Assembly: GCA_003649205.1 (NCBI GenBank)
Contig: QMRC01000005.1
Span: forward strand, 1-64,000
Length of the DNA stretch: 64,000 bases
Direction of reading: 5' to 3'
Source: Thermoprotei archaeon
Lineage (GTDB): Archaea > Thermoproteota > Thermoprotei > Thermoproteales > B15-G16
Shown piece after piece: positions 1 through 7,099 of the stretch. A program made the translations under genes and the position numbers. The notes beneath the pieces are model-generated. The model did not search any database. It saw only the letters and a list, made by a program, of their open reading frames with translations, and had not been told where the DNA came from. How positions within the stretch are numbered: position 1 is the stretch's first letter; each line of letters opens with the position of its first letter.

Positions 1-285
1 CAGTACGAGAGGAACGGGGCGCCGCGGCCTCTAGTGTACCGGTTGTCCGATCGGGCAGCGCCGGGCAGCCACGCCGTGCGGGGATAAGGGCTGAAAGCAT
101 CTAAGCCCGAAGCCCTCCCCGAAAAGAGGCGGCCGTTGGGGGTATCCCGACCCACGGGTAACCGTGGGCTCGGGACCCCCACGAGGGCTCCCGTAGAAGA
201 CGGGGTTGATGGGGCGGGGGTGTAAGCGCCGAGGGGCGTTACGCCCCGAGGCGTTCAGCCCGCCGCTCCCAATCGCCCGAGTGCA
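1..285 (+). rRNA. 23S ribosomal RNA, 3' end (partial)
   Basis: The window opens inside the sarcin-ricin loop (AGTACGAGAGGAAC at 3-16), the most conserved element of large-subunit rRNA, and continues through the 3' domain with archaeal-type GC-rich helices. The 5' part lies outside the window. The 3' end near 285 is an estimate from where the conserved GC-rich helices stop. No 5S rRNA follows, which is usual in Thermoproteota. The 12 nt at 81-92 are an exact complement of the D guide of a C/D sRNA found at 51790-51839. Confidence 0.95.
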
Positions 286-639
286 CTACGTACCCGCGGG
301 TTGGGTGAAATGGTGGTGGGGGACCTATACACGGCACGAGTAGAGGATCTCTATTCTTCACGTCTCCTCTTCCTGTGTGAAGTGAGTTGATAGCTTGTAG
401 ACTAGACGTTGTTAGTGTGGAAGTTATCGAGGTTACCTGCTGACAGTGATGTTTGGGGTTGTTTCGAGCTCCGAGGTATTTACTCGATTCTGTGGGACTT
501 CTGTTCTCTATACTTTGGCGACGTTACTCGGTATTACTCGTTGGTGGAGCTGGGTCGGGTTCTGGATACGGTGGTGAGTGTGGTTTACGGGGTGCTGTGT
601 AGGGTAGTGGTGAGGGGGACTTAGGTTTGTCCTCTCGTT
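286..639. other. rRNA-downstream spacer with no convincing gene
   Basis: This 354-base spacer lies between the 23S rRNA and the convergent ACT-V4R gene. It contains a GT-rich stretch that is open for 71 codons on the plus strand (409-624), but the translation is rich in Trp and Cys, has no recognisable family and no ribosome binding site, so it is not called. ACCCGCGGGT near 292-301 could be part of the pre-rRNA processing helix. No tRNA or 5S rRNA is seen. Confidence 0.5.
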
Positions 640-1491
640 TCACTGCTGTACTGTTACCTCGAATTCACAGTATGGTGAGCCCTGTACTGTGCATGCTCGT
701 TCGGTGCAGGTCCCTGTCTTCGCTCTTAGTAGTGCTGTGAAGAATCCTGCTAGTAGTCCTCTAACGAAGTGACATACTGGTGCTCTCTCCTCTCCTCTCT
801 CGAGTACTCTACACTCAAAGCATTCGTGCATTCTCAGTACTACTCTGTACCCGTTCGTGTCGTAGGATGCTCCAGCTACCTCTAGTACGCCTAACCCCAT
901 TGCTTGGAATCTCGCTCTCAGTACCTGTACCATTTCCTGTGGTGTTCTGTAGCTTGGGTACTCCTCTACGTACGCTCTCTGTAGTCTCTGTCCTATTGAG
1001 TATCCTTGGTAGTACAGGAGTGCGCTTGCTACTGATCCGTACCTCTTCCTGAATTCACTCAATCCCCTCAGCAGTAGCTCGTCGAGGATTACTGCTCTCC
1101 TACCTGATACCAGTACTGGGAACCTAGCTGTGTCGTAGACGAATCCAGGTAGTATCGGCTCTATCACCTCTACATCCAGTACCGTATCTAGCTCACGTAG
1201 TTCGCTCACGAGCTTCCTCACGTCTAGTGGTAGGTCTGTTAGGTCTAGTATGTAGAATACCGTTACTTCTGTGTCCTCTGGTCTGGATGATGCGTCGATG
1301 TGTAGTATGTTTACCCTGTACCTCCTCGATATTACCTCTAGCGTGGTGAGGAGTGCTCCTGGTCTGTTCACTATCTTGATGGTTAGTCCAAGTAGTTTCC
1401 TACCTGGTGAGTAGAGGAATCTAGATATGTCTACTGGTGTCCTCACACCTGCTCTCTCTACCCTTGCCGTACTTAAGTGTTGTAGCTTCAT
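640..1491 (-). CDS. ACT-V4R two-domain ligand-sensing protein
   Basis: This 283-residue protein has an ACT-like regulatory domain at about residues 33-112 (LGLTIKIVNRPGALL entry) and a V4R (4-vinyl-reductase type) domain at about 130-280. V4R domains bind small hydrophobic ligands or metals. The C-terminal part carries Cys at 224, 227, 240, 262, 267 and 275, and the signature HFVRGLLAGFFTALL. There is no DNA-binding domain and no membrane segment, so it is likely a cytosolic sensor. A clear paralogue with the same architecture lies at 55521-56342; this copy keeps more of the cysteines. The ATG start precedes MKLQHL. The ligand and partner are unknown. Confidence 0.8.
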   Translation of the reverse strand: MKLQHLSTARVERAGVRTPVDISRFLYSPGRKLLGLTIKIVNRPGALLTTLEVISRRYRVNILHIDASSRPEDTEVTVFYILDLTDLPLDVRKLVSELRELDTVLDVEVIEPILPGFVYDTARFPVLVSGRRAVILDELLLRGLSEFRKRYGSVASALLYYQGYSIGQRLQRAYVEEYPSYRTPQEMVQVLRARFQAMGLGVLEVAGASYDTNGYRVVLRMHECFECRVLERGEERAPVCHFVRGLLAGFFTALLRAKTGTCTERACTVQGSPYCEFEVTVQQ

Positions 1492-1637
1492 TGGGTTTAG
1501 TTACCCTACTGCTTTGGTTGTCTGGTGTTCTCCTCCTCGTGTTCGTTGCCACGTCGTTATGTCCTGTGGTGACTTCTCTTGTTCGTTCTCTTAGGTTTAG
1601 GAGTTTTGACCTGGTCTTTTGGTACGTTACCTAGGTT

Positions 1638-1916
1638 CTACTCGGTGATGACCTCTGGTATCTCCTCGTCGATTAGTACTGCCTTTATTCCTAGGTTGTC
1701 GTCTATGTATGCTGTGAACCTTATTCTAGGTCTGTCACCTGCTAGGTACCTCAGTGCTGGTACTAGGTGTTTCAGTGCTCTCCTCAGTGGTGTTAGTGGG
1801 CATAGTGTGCACTTCTTTAGTTTGCAGTACTTGCTGAGATCCTCCTTGAGGTCTTGTGTGAGGTAGAGTGCTATTCGGTACTTTCTACACTTGAAGAGTG
1901 TGTAGTTTGTTGTCAA
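1638..1916 (-). CDS. small cysteine-containing hypothetical protein
   Basis: This 92-residue protein is basic in its N-terminal half and carries four Cys (KCRKY, then YCKLKKCTLCP), possibly a metal site. The acidic C-terminal end includes a beta-rich stretch (RIRFTAYIDDNLGIKAVLIDEE). I do not recognise the family. Codon use (AGG/AGA for Arg, CTC/CTT for Leu) resembles that of neighbouring genes, which supports it being real. It lies 147 bp upstream of the ACT-V4R gene on the same strand and might share its transcript. Confidence 0.5.
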   Translation of the reverse strand: MTTNYTLFKCRKYRIALYLTQDLKEDLSKYCKLKKCTLCPLTPLRRALKHLVPALRYLAGDRPRIRFTAYIDDNLGIKAVLIDEEIPEVITE

Positions 1917-1974
1917 GTTTGCTTCACCGAGTGGTGTGTTGGTTGGTTCCCTATAAGTGTGTTAGTTGTGAGCT

Positions 1975-2025
1975 ATGATGAGACCCTGCCCAGTACGGAG
2001 TGGTGATGATGGTCTCATGGACTGA
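1975..2025 (+). ncRNA. C/D box guide sRNA
   Basis: Box C ATGATGA (1975-1981), D' CGGA (1996-1999), C' GTGATGA (2003-2009) and box D CTGA (2022-2025) occur in the canonical order in 51 nt. AGC and GCT flank the ends and can pair as a short terminal stem. A TATA-like CCTATAAGT at 1949-1957 lies about 25 nt upstream, as expected for its own promoter. Guides are GACCCTGCCCAGTA (D') and TGGTCTCATGGA (D). Their targets are not in this window. It probably directs 2'-O-methylation with L7Ae, Nop5 and fibrillarin. Confidence 0.7.
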
Positions 2026-2223
2026 GCTAGTTGATACTACTCAGCTATGTCGGTTACCACGTACCCTAGCTCAAGTAGTTTCTCTGGTCTGACTTAATTC
2101 CGTAGTGTGGGTACCCTGAACTACATATCACGTACGGTAGGTTCAGGACTCTGGTGTTGCGGTATCCTCTACCAACTACCTATACTATGGTTGGTGGTGT
2201 GGGCCCGGTACGTTCTCGAGAGC

Positions 2224-2424
2224 TTAGTCTCTTCTACTGATACTCAGTGTGTTAGCTAGCTTCCTCGTCGATGACCTGTGGTCACTAGGTACTACGCAGA
2301 TTACGTAGGTACCTGTACCCACTACCTTCACTACGAGGTACTTAAGTACGTACTTGAGGTCGATACCTAGTACCCGTGCTGGCACCTCATTACTTTTACC
2401 TGAGTACTCAGGATGGTACACCAC
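2224..2424 (-). CDS. possible small hypothetical protein
   Basis: An open frame of 66 codons starts with GTG. The C-terminal part (KYVLKYLVVKVVGTGTYVIC) reads like a beta-rich small protein, and codons are typical of this genome. GGAGAA lies a few bases upstream as a possible ribosome binding site. No family is recognised, and the opposite strand is also open over part of the region, so it may be spurious. Confidence 0.3.
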   Translation of the reverse strand: MVYHPEYSGKSNEVPARVLGIDLKYVLKYLVVKVVGTGTYVICVVPSDHRSSTRKLANTLSISRRD

Positions 2425-2532
2425 TTCTCCACTGAGGAGCTGTATTAACTCAGTGATACACGTGGGTACTTACGTCATACGTAGTTACTTCTACGGAGTA
2501 AGGGTTATTCGTCCTGTACTCGTGTCTGTCTT

Positions 2533-2600
2533 GGGATGATAGGTGAGGTGGGGTCTCTGATTGGTGAAGAGGTCTCCGCCTCTAGTTGACTAGTTACTGA
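2533..2600 (+). ncRNA. possible C/D box sRNA (weak)
   Basis: GGGATGA (2533-2539) is a one-mismatch box C, with CTGA (2557-2560) as D', GTGAAGA (2564-2570) as C' and CTGA (2597-2600) as D. The second guide interval is long (26 nt) unless the variant TTGA at 2586-2589 is box D. The order fits but the boxes are imperfect. Confidence 0.35.
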
Positions 2601-2627
2601 GGATTAGTGTGGTCCCTAGTACCGCGT

Positions 2628-2668
2628 CCCTCCTTCATTGTGAGCCTCTTCGGCTCGCTTCTGGAGGG
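2628..2668. other. two-tier hairpin of unknown role
   Basis: CCCTCC (2628-2633) pairs with GGAGGG (2663-2668). Inside it GTGAGCC (2640-2646) pairs with GGCTCGC (2652-2658) around the loop TCTTC, with one G-U pair. The two stems are separated by an internal loop (TTCATT / TTCT). The form resembles an H/ACA hairpin, but no ACA follows the lower stem on either strand. It could also be a terminator or processing hairpin between two sRNAs. Confidence 0.5.
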
Positions 2669-2717
2669 AGTCTGTCTGTGATTGATCTGGGTAGTTATTA
2701 AGTTGTGCTCTGTATCG

Positions 2718-2770
2718 GTGATGAACCCGCCGGCTACTGTCTGAGCTGTGACGAGATCCACTTCAGCTGA
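2718..2770 (+). ncRNA. C/D box guide sRNA
   Basis: Box C GTGATGA (2718-2724), D' CTGA (2741-2744), C' GTGACGA (2748-2754) and box D CTGA (2767-2770) span 53 nt, with a 3-nt D'-C' spacer as in archaeal sRNAs. The D guide is GATCCACTTCAG and the D' guide ends CCGGCTACTGT. A TATA-like TTATTAAG lies about 25 nt upstream. The D box ends 67 nt before the GTG of the downstream amidotransferase gene. Confidence 0.75.
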
Positions 2771-2837
2771 TTTCTCGTTTTCGATGTGTTAACCTCTATG
2801 TGTGTTGGACTTGTGTTTCTTGGTTGGGTGTTGGGTT

Positions 2838-3665
2838 GTGTGTAGGTTGTTGATTGGTGTCTTCAGTAGTGGTGTTGTCTGTGGTGAGTTGTTACCTACT
2901 TTGCTTGGTGTTCTCTGTGAGGTTGCTAGGTGTGACCCGTTTCTCTCTGGTAGGTGCCATGGTGATGGTTGGGGTTTGGCTGTGGTTGTTGGTTCTGAGC
3001 TAGTTATCTATAGGTCGGGTAGAGCTATTTGGTGTGATTCAGTGTTTAGTGAGGTTGTTGAGTCTCTCCCTCGCTTTCTCAGGTATTGGAGTTCGCCGGT
3101 GTACTTGCTTGCTCATGTTAGGAGGAGGGGTTCTAGGCAGCCTGCTGGTTCTCTCTATGCTCACCCTTATGTCTATGGTTGTTGTCGTGGTGTTGTTGCT
3201 CTGATCCACAATGGCTCTGTTGATAAGGGTTGTCTAGTGCGTGATCTAGGTCTGGATCCTAGTGTTGAGAGTTATGTGACTGATAGTGAGGTTTTGGGTT
3301 TGCTCCTATGTAGGTGCCTTGAGTCTCGTTCTGACGTGGTGAGTGCCGTGAGGGATTTCGTTGCTGCTTCTCTGAAGTATGTTAAGACTGCTCTTAACCT
3401 CGGTATCGTGATTCATGGGGGTGGTACCAAGGTCTTCGCTGTACACTACGTTAATCGAGATACGTGTAGTCGTGAGGAGAGGGTTAGGTACTATAGGTTG
3501 TACAGTCTCAGGTATCGTGGTGGTTTGGTTGTTGTCTCGAGTAGCTTTCTGGAGAAGGAACCTAGGTTGAGGGATTCTGCTGAGGTTAGGGAGTTGGAGG
3601 AGGGTGTGTACATGTACTCTGTTGAGAGTGGGGAAGTTAGTGAGTTTTACTGGGGCATTGGGTGA
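2838..3665 (+). CDS. class II glutamine amidotransferase (YafJ-like)
   Basis: An N-terminal-nucleophile glutamine amidotransferase. Upstream codons are open, but the GTG at 2838 is the right start because it yields Met-Cys-Arg-Leu-Leu, putting the catalytic Cys at residue 2 once Met is removed, as in all class II enzymes. CHGDGWGLAV, AHVRRR and HPYVYG...ALIHNG follow the family pattern for glutamine binding. The 275-residue length fits a stand-alone domain with no fused synthase, so the ammonia acceptor is unknown. The gene stands alone, convergent with the nuclease/ATPase pair. Confidence 0.85.
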   Translation: MCRLLIGVFSSGVVCGELLPTLLGVLCEVARCDPFLSGRCHGDGWGLAVVVGSELVIYRSGRAIWCDSVFSEVVESLPRFLRYWSSPVYLLAHVRRRGSRQPAGSLYAHPYVYGCCRGVVALIHNGSVDKGCLVRDLGLDPSVESYVTDSEVLGLLLCRCLESRSDVVSAVRDFVAASLKYVKTALNLGIVIHGGGTKVFAVHYVNRDTCSREERVRYYRLYSLRYRGGLVVVSSSFLEKEPRLRDSAEVRELEEGVYMYSVESGEVSEFYWGIG

Positions 3666-3707
3666 GCTGTTTTCTGAACTCCACATTGCTGTGTTTTTCT
3701 CGTAGTG

Positions 3708-4091
3708 CTACACTAACTCAGCTATGTCTTCGTGAGATTTTGCGAAAAATATACTGTTTCTCCTCAGTACTTGAGGTACATAGGAAGGCACCCTACCTCC
3801 ACCGCAGTGGATAAATACCTTCACTGTGCGCACGCTACTGTACTTCTTACGTAGTACTTGTTCAGTGTACTCTAGCTGGTTGACAACGTCATCTAGGTCA
3901 TCAGGGTTTAGAGTTCCTCCTTTGACCTCACACAGTATGAGTGTGGTCTTACCCTCTCTAGTATGTCTGAGCACGAGATCACATCCTCTACCCCACTCCT
4001 GATCGGGTTTGTGTAGTATCTGTGCATTTGAGCACTTCACCTTACAGCAATCCTTGTGAATGGAGATAAAGTGCTTACTTTGTTCGTGCAT
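3708..4091 (-). CDS. small PD-(D/E)xK nuclease-like protein
   Basis: This 127-residue protein shows the restriction-nuclease core: Asp38 in GCDLVLR, then Glu55 and Lys57 in LILCEVKGG, typical of metal-dependent PD-(D/E)xK nucleases. An alpha-helical stretch (DDLDDVVNQLEYTEQVLRKK) and a final beta strand follow. Its start overlaps the end of the upstream ATPase gene by 17 bp, so the two are translationally coupled. I infer an ATPase-nuclease pair acting on DNA, possibly in genome defence. No substrate can be read from the sequence. Confidence 0.75.
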   Translation of the reverse strand: MHEQSKHFISIHKDCCKVKCSNAQILHKPDQEWGRGCDLVLRHTREGKTTLILCEVKGGTLNPDDLDDVVNQLEYTEQVLRKKYSSVRTVKVFIHCGGGRVPSYVPQVLRRNSIFFAKSHEDIAELV

Positions 4092-5457
4092 ACGTTCTTA
4101 CCTTGACATGCCTATTGTAGATTTGTCTGAGAACTTCATCTAGTTCTGTTTCGGGAATTCCCTCATCTGTGATCTGCAGTGGTTCCACTATACCCCCTCT
4201 TTTCACGAGGTATATGGAGACATCATAGCTCTTAAGTCCTTCAAAGGGTAGGTACCCGAGTTTAGGCTTCTCATTCTGACTCAGCTTTGATAAAGCTATT
4301 AGATTGTCAACTTCATCCAGTACTACGTTACTATGTGTAGTAATCACTACCTTGCATTCACCGCACTTCACTAATGCAGCTAGTACCCTGATAATTAGTG
4401 ATTGTGCATCTGGATGTAAGTGTGTTTCAGGTTCCTCAATCATGACTATGTAGGGTACCTTCCTTATCCCCCGATACTTGAGTAGTAGTACTAAAGGAGC
4501 TATCTCACGTAATCCCGAAGGTGCTTTCTCTATAGGCATCTCCACTCCGGTTACTAGGTCAATTACTGTGAATTTCTCTCCTCTGCATGTGAATTCAACA
4601 CTGAATTCCCGTTCTAGTAGGTTAGCTAGTTCAAGTGAGTACTTGTCGGTAACAGGTGTTCTCTCGGTAGCTATTAGGTTCTTGAAGAATTCACGATCTA
4701 CAGCGTTGACATATATGTACTTCCAGGAGGTTACGAATAGTGCGTGTGCTAATGCTTCACGTAGTCTAAGTATACCTGCTCGTCCATCGGGGAGTAACAT
4801 AGTTGATACGTATGGACAGTAATCAAATACGTACATGAACGCTACTGGAATTAAACCGGAAAGCTCTGCTACTACATGATCTCTAGCTCCAATGTCGAAT
4901 GTTTCTGTTTCGAATAAGGTTTCCCCTGATTTAGTATCGACAACAGCTACTCTACCTCGTCCACCAGGGTAGTCTTCCCACCTGAAGTAGATTAAGTTTC
5001 TAAGTAGGTCCCTACCTTCATCGAATGTAGTGATGCTTAATTCCTCGTCTTGTATGGTCAATTTGAGTACTCTAGGTCCTTTATCTGATGCCACAATGAT
5101 ATCTGCTCTATCCTCACCTCGAGTTACTAGCTCAGTTAAGGATGTACCAAATGCGTCCTGAAGTAAATTCACTAAATTATCTCTAAGTAGATGAGGTAGT
5201 TCTTCGTAAATTGTGCAATAGAGTTCGTACAGTACTTGACTCTTCTCTTCGGGGCTAGATACTCGAACTAGCTTCTCGTAATGTTCGTGAAGTAGTGCTC
5301 GAAGATTATCCCACTTTAGTTCGACTGTGTAGAGAGTCCATATCAGGTATAGGAGCATTGACTTGCCTGCTGCATTAGGTCCAATGAATATCGTGAAGGG
5401 TGACATGTTTATTTCCGTGTGTTTGAAGGGTCCAAAGTTCTTTAGCGCTAACTTCAT
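4075..5457 (-). CDS. OLD/AAA-15-type ATPase (SMC-like fold)
   Basis: This 460-residue ABC-type ATPase has Walker A GPNAAGKS (26-33), signature-like SGLREIAP (314-321), Walker B IVMIEEPETH (337-346) and an H-loop THS (374-376). The middle region (about 60-300) is helical but lacks the long coiled coil of true SMC proteins, so the protein belongs to the OLD/AAA-15/AAA-21 group often found in defence modules. No nuclease (Toprim) domain is present. Instead a separate PD-(D/E)xK protein overlaps its 3' end. The pair resembles two-gene ATPase-nuclease systems in layout, but I cannot assign it to a named one. Confidence 0.85.
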   Translation of the reverse strand: MKLALKNFGPFKHTEINMSPFTIFIGPNAAGKSMLLYLIWTLYTVELKWDNLRALLHEHYEKLVRVSSPEEKSQVLYELYCTIYEELPHLLRDNLVNLLQDAFGTSLTELVTRGEDRADIIVASDKGPRVLKLTIQDEELSITTFDEGRDLLRNLIYFRWEDYPGGRGRVAVVDTKSGETLFETETFDIGARDHVVAELSGLIPVAFMYVFDYCPYVSTMLLPDGRAGILRLREALAHALFVTSWKYIYVNAVDREFFKNLIATERTPVTDKYSLELANLLEREFSVEFTCRGEKFTVIDLVTGVEMPIEKAPSGLREIAPLVLLLKYRGIRKVPYIVMIEEPETHLHPDAQSLIIRVLAALVKCGECKVVITTHSNVVLDEVDNLIALSKLSQNEKPKLGYLPFEGLKSYDVSIYLVKRGGIVEPLQITDEGIPETELDEVLRQIYNRHVKVRTYARTK

Positions 5458-5640
5458 TCTCCTCTACCACCTCATTACAGATGCGTTACTAGTTTATTTG
5501 CCTAGGTTACTGCTACACTACTACTTACTTCTTGCTAACCAATTAAGTTACTGCTTTAGCTAATCTCGATGACTTGGGGCTTGATTCAATGATTCAGTAG
5601 ATAAGGGGGCTCTCATTACTTTTCCTTGAGGTGGTATCTT

Positions 5641-5910
5641 GTGAATGAAGTTACTAGGTTTAGGGATTACTTGTTGTCTACTGTTGCTGAGATTGTTGGT
5701 GAGCCTTCTGTGAATAGGTTGGTTAGGTACTTGAGGAGGAGGTTGGGTGAGGAGAAGTCTAATCAGTTGGAGAAGTTGGTTAAGGTTGTGGTTAAGTTGC
5801 TTGATGATTGGAGTGGTAGGGAGTTGAGTGAGGAGGATATTGAGCTATGTAGGGGGGTTACTGAGGTCTTGGTTAGGTACCTTAAGGCACTTCAGAGATC
5901 TAGTACCTAG
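5641..5910 (+). CDS. small helical hypothetical protein
   Basis: I place the start at GTG 5641, because GAGGTGG (5629-5635) sits just upstream as a ribosome binding site; a TTG at 5626 is a longer alternative. The 89-residue product is all-helical and highly charged (RLVRYLRRRLGEEKSNQLEKLVKVVVKLL). There is no known motif. It ends 4 bp into the convergent VapC gene. It could be an uncharacterised regulator, but no function is assigned. Confidence 0.65.
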   Translation: MNEVTRFRDYLLSTVAEIVGEPSVNRLVRYLRRRLGEEKSNQLEKLVKVVVKLLDDWSGRELSEEDIELCRGVTEVLVRYLKALQRSST

Positions 5911-6308
5911 ATCTCCACTACTTCAACTCCTACCTCTCTAGCTGCTTTAGCCTGTTCTCTATCCCTTGTTAGTAGTGGTGACTTTCTCTGTCTTGCTAGA
6001 GCAATGTACAGTGCATCGTAGATCGTAGTGCCTGTACTTAGTGAGATTTCTAGAGCTTGCTTCAGTAATGGCTTCTGGTCAACAAGCTCTATCACATTCT
6101 CGAGCAATTTCTGCAGTGCTGTGAAGACTATATCTACATGCTCTCTACTTACCCTACCTCTCCTGTAGGCTATGTACACTGCATTCAGAACCTCTTTGAC
6201 TACTAGCTCAATGCTAGCTACTCCCCTCTCCATGTACTCACGCACGATGTCGTGACCTTCCTCACGAAGTAGGTAAGCTACTAGAGCAGATGCATCAATG
6301 ACTATCAC
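5907..6308 (-). CDS. vapC: VapC-type PIN-domain toxin
   Basis: A PIN ribonuclease of 133 residues. It shows the N-terminal MIVIDASALVAYLL with the first metal-binding Asp (residue 5), Glu within the VVKEVLNAVY helix, and the late acidic residues in TTIYDALYIALA and LLTRD. Length and motif spacing are normal for VapC. The start overlaps the VapB gene by 14 bp, giving the usual antitoxin-first order. The likely role is stress-linked RNA cleavage held in check by VapB. Confidence 0.9.
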   Translation of the reverse strand: MIVIDASALVAYLLREEGHDIVREYMERGVASIELVVKEVLNAVYIAYRRGRVSREHVDIVFTALQKLLENVIELVDQKPLLKQALEISLSTGTTIYDALYIALARQRKSPLLTRDREQAKAAREVGVEVVEI

Positions 6309-6525
6309 GATCTTCCCTCACGATGCTCGATATTGCTCCTCTTGGTTTAGTGGGTATGTTTTTGAGCAGTTCCTCTATCCTCTTTAATGCTTCTTTCCTC
6401 TCTACTTCGCGTACCTTCTCCTCAATGAACTTCCTAATTTCTTCAGACCAATTTACCTTGTCCTTAAGGGCTTCCATCTTCTTTTTCAAGTCTCTAGGTA
6501 TGCGAAAGCTAATGACAGTAGACAT
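6295..6525 (-). CDS. vapB: VapB-type antitoxin
   Basis: This 76-residue antitoxin has an N-terminal ribbon-helix-helix DNA-binding segment (MSTVISFRIPRDLKKKMEAL) followed by a charged helix and a tail ending DRDSH that should wrap VapC. It overlaps the toxin gene by 14 bp. By family precedent it represses its own promoter. An AT-rich promoter region lies upstream near 6540-6600. Confidence 0.85.
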   Translation of the reverse strand: MSTVISFRIPRDLKKKMEALKDKVNWSEEIRKFIEEKVREVERKEALKRIEELLKNIPTKPRGAISSIVREDRDSH

Positions 6526-6603
6526 TGAGGTACACCATGAGTATACGTATATCGTCTACAAATTAACGTTTACGAATTAGTGCACATACTGGAACAGTAG
6601 TGC

Positions 6604-6999
6604 TTATTCTCTTCCTCCTCTAATTCTCGGTAATATAGCTACCATGTTCTTTCCACTAAATGGTGATTTCCTGAGTTTCCTAGCTCTGTCCTCTAGTTTA
6701 GGGAGTACGTCACTTGCTCTCATAACGGTCTTTACGATGATTACTCTCCTCTCATCTACTGTACATGCGAGTGCGTACCTACTAGCAATCACTAGGAAGC
6801 TACTTCTCTCCACTAGTACCTTTCCTGAACGTAGGGTATTGACTACGATGTTCTCAATCAATCTCTCTTCAGGACCATAGTACTTATCTACTTTCCTCTC
6901 TCGAAATCTAGAGATGGCGTGCTTACTTACGATTACGATCACGGTGTCTTTCCTAGCTACTTCACGTAACCTATCTCTTTGACTTTCACCTGTACTCAC
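6604..6999 (-). CDS. hypothetical protein, RelE/DUF4258-like fold possible
   Basis: This 131-residue basic protein carries the phrase SKHAISRFRERKV, reminiscent of DUF4258 and RelE-like domains in which a His and Arg-rich helix opens the fold. Beta strands follow (SFLVIASRYALACTVDERRVIIVKTVM). The C-terminal third is Arg/Lys-rich. It stands alone next to VapBC with no partner antitoxin. The family assignment is tentative. Confidence 0.6.
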   Translation of the reverse strand: MSTGESQRDRLREVARKDTVIVIVSKHAISRFRERKVDKYYGPEERLIENIVVNTLRSGKVLVERSSFLVIASRYALACTVDERRVIIVKTVMRASDVLPKLEDRARKLRKSPFSGKNMVAILPRIRGGRE

Positions 7000-7057
7000 T
7001 AGTTGTGTAGCTCAGGTCTTCGAGATAAGAGTATGTGGTCTATCCACGACAGCAATT

Positions 7058-7081
7058 CTTATATATAGGACATATGTCCTA
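7058..7081 (+). promoter_or_regulatory. TATA box plus 16-bp palindromic operator
   Basis: CTTATATA (7058-7065) is a clear archaeal TATA box. Directly after it comes the perfect palindrome TAGGACATATGTCCTA (7066-7081), between TATA and the predicted transcription start. A dimeric repressor bound here would block polymerase. Iron (DtxR/MDR1-like) or cobalamin control of the ABC transporter downstream is a reasonable inference. Confidence 0.75.
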
Positions 7082-7099
7082 CCTATGGTTGGTGATTGT

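Noticed and set aside
409..624. 71-codon plus-strand frame after 23S rRNA
   Set aside because: Odd composition with many Trp and Cys, no ribosome binding site or family likeness; probably chance in GT-rich spacer.
2354..2539. 61-codon plus-strand frame
   Set aside because: Overlaps the minus-strand candidate and has no coding-like features.
2628..2668. Hairpin as an H/ACA RNA
   Set aside because: No ACA box follows the lower stem on either strand and the upper stem lacks a kink-turn.
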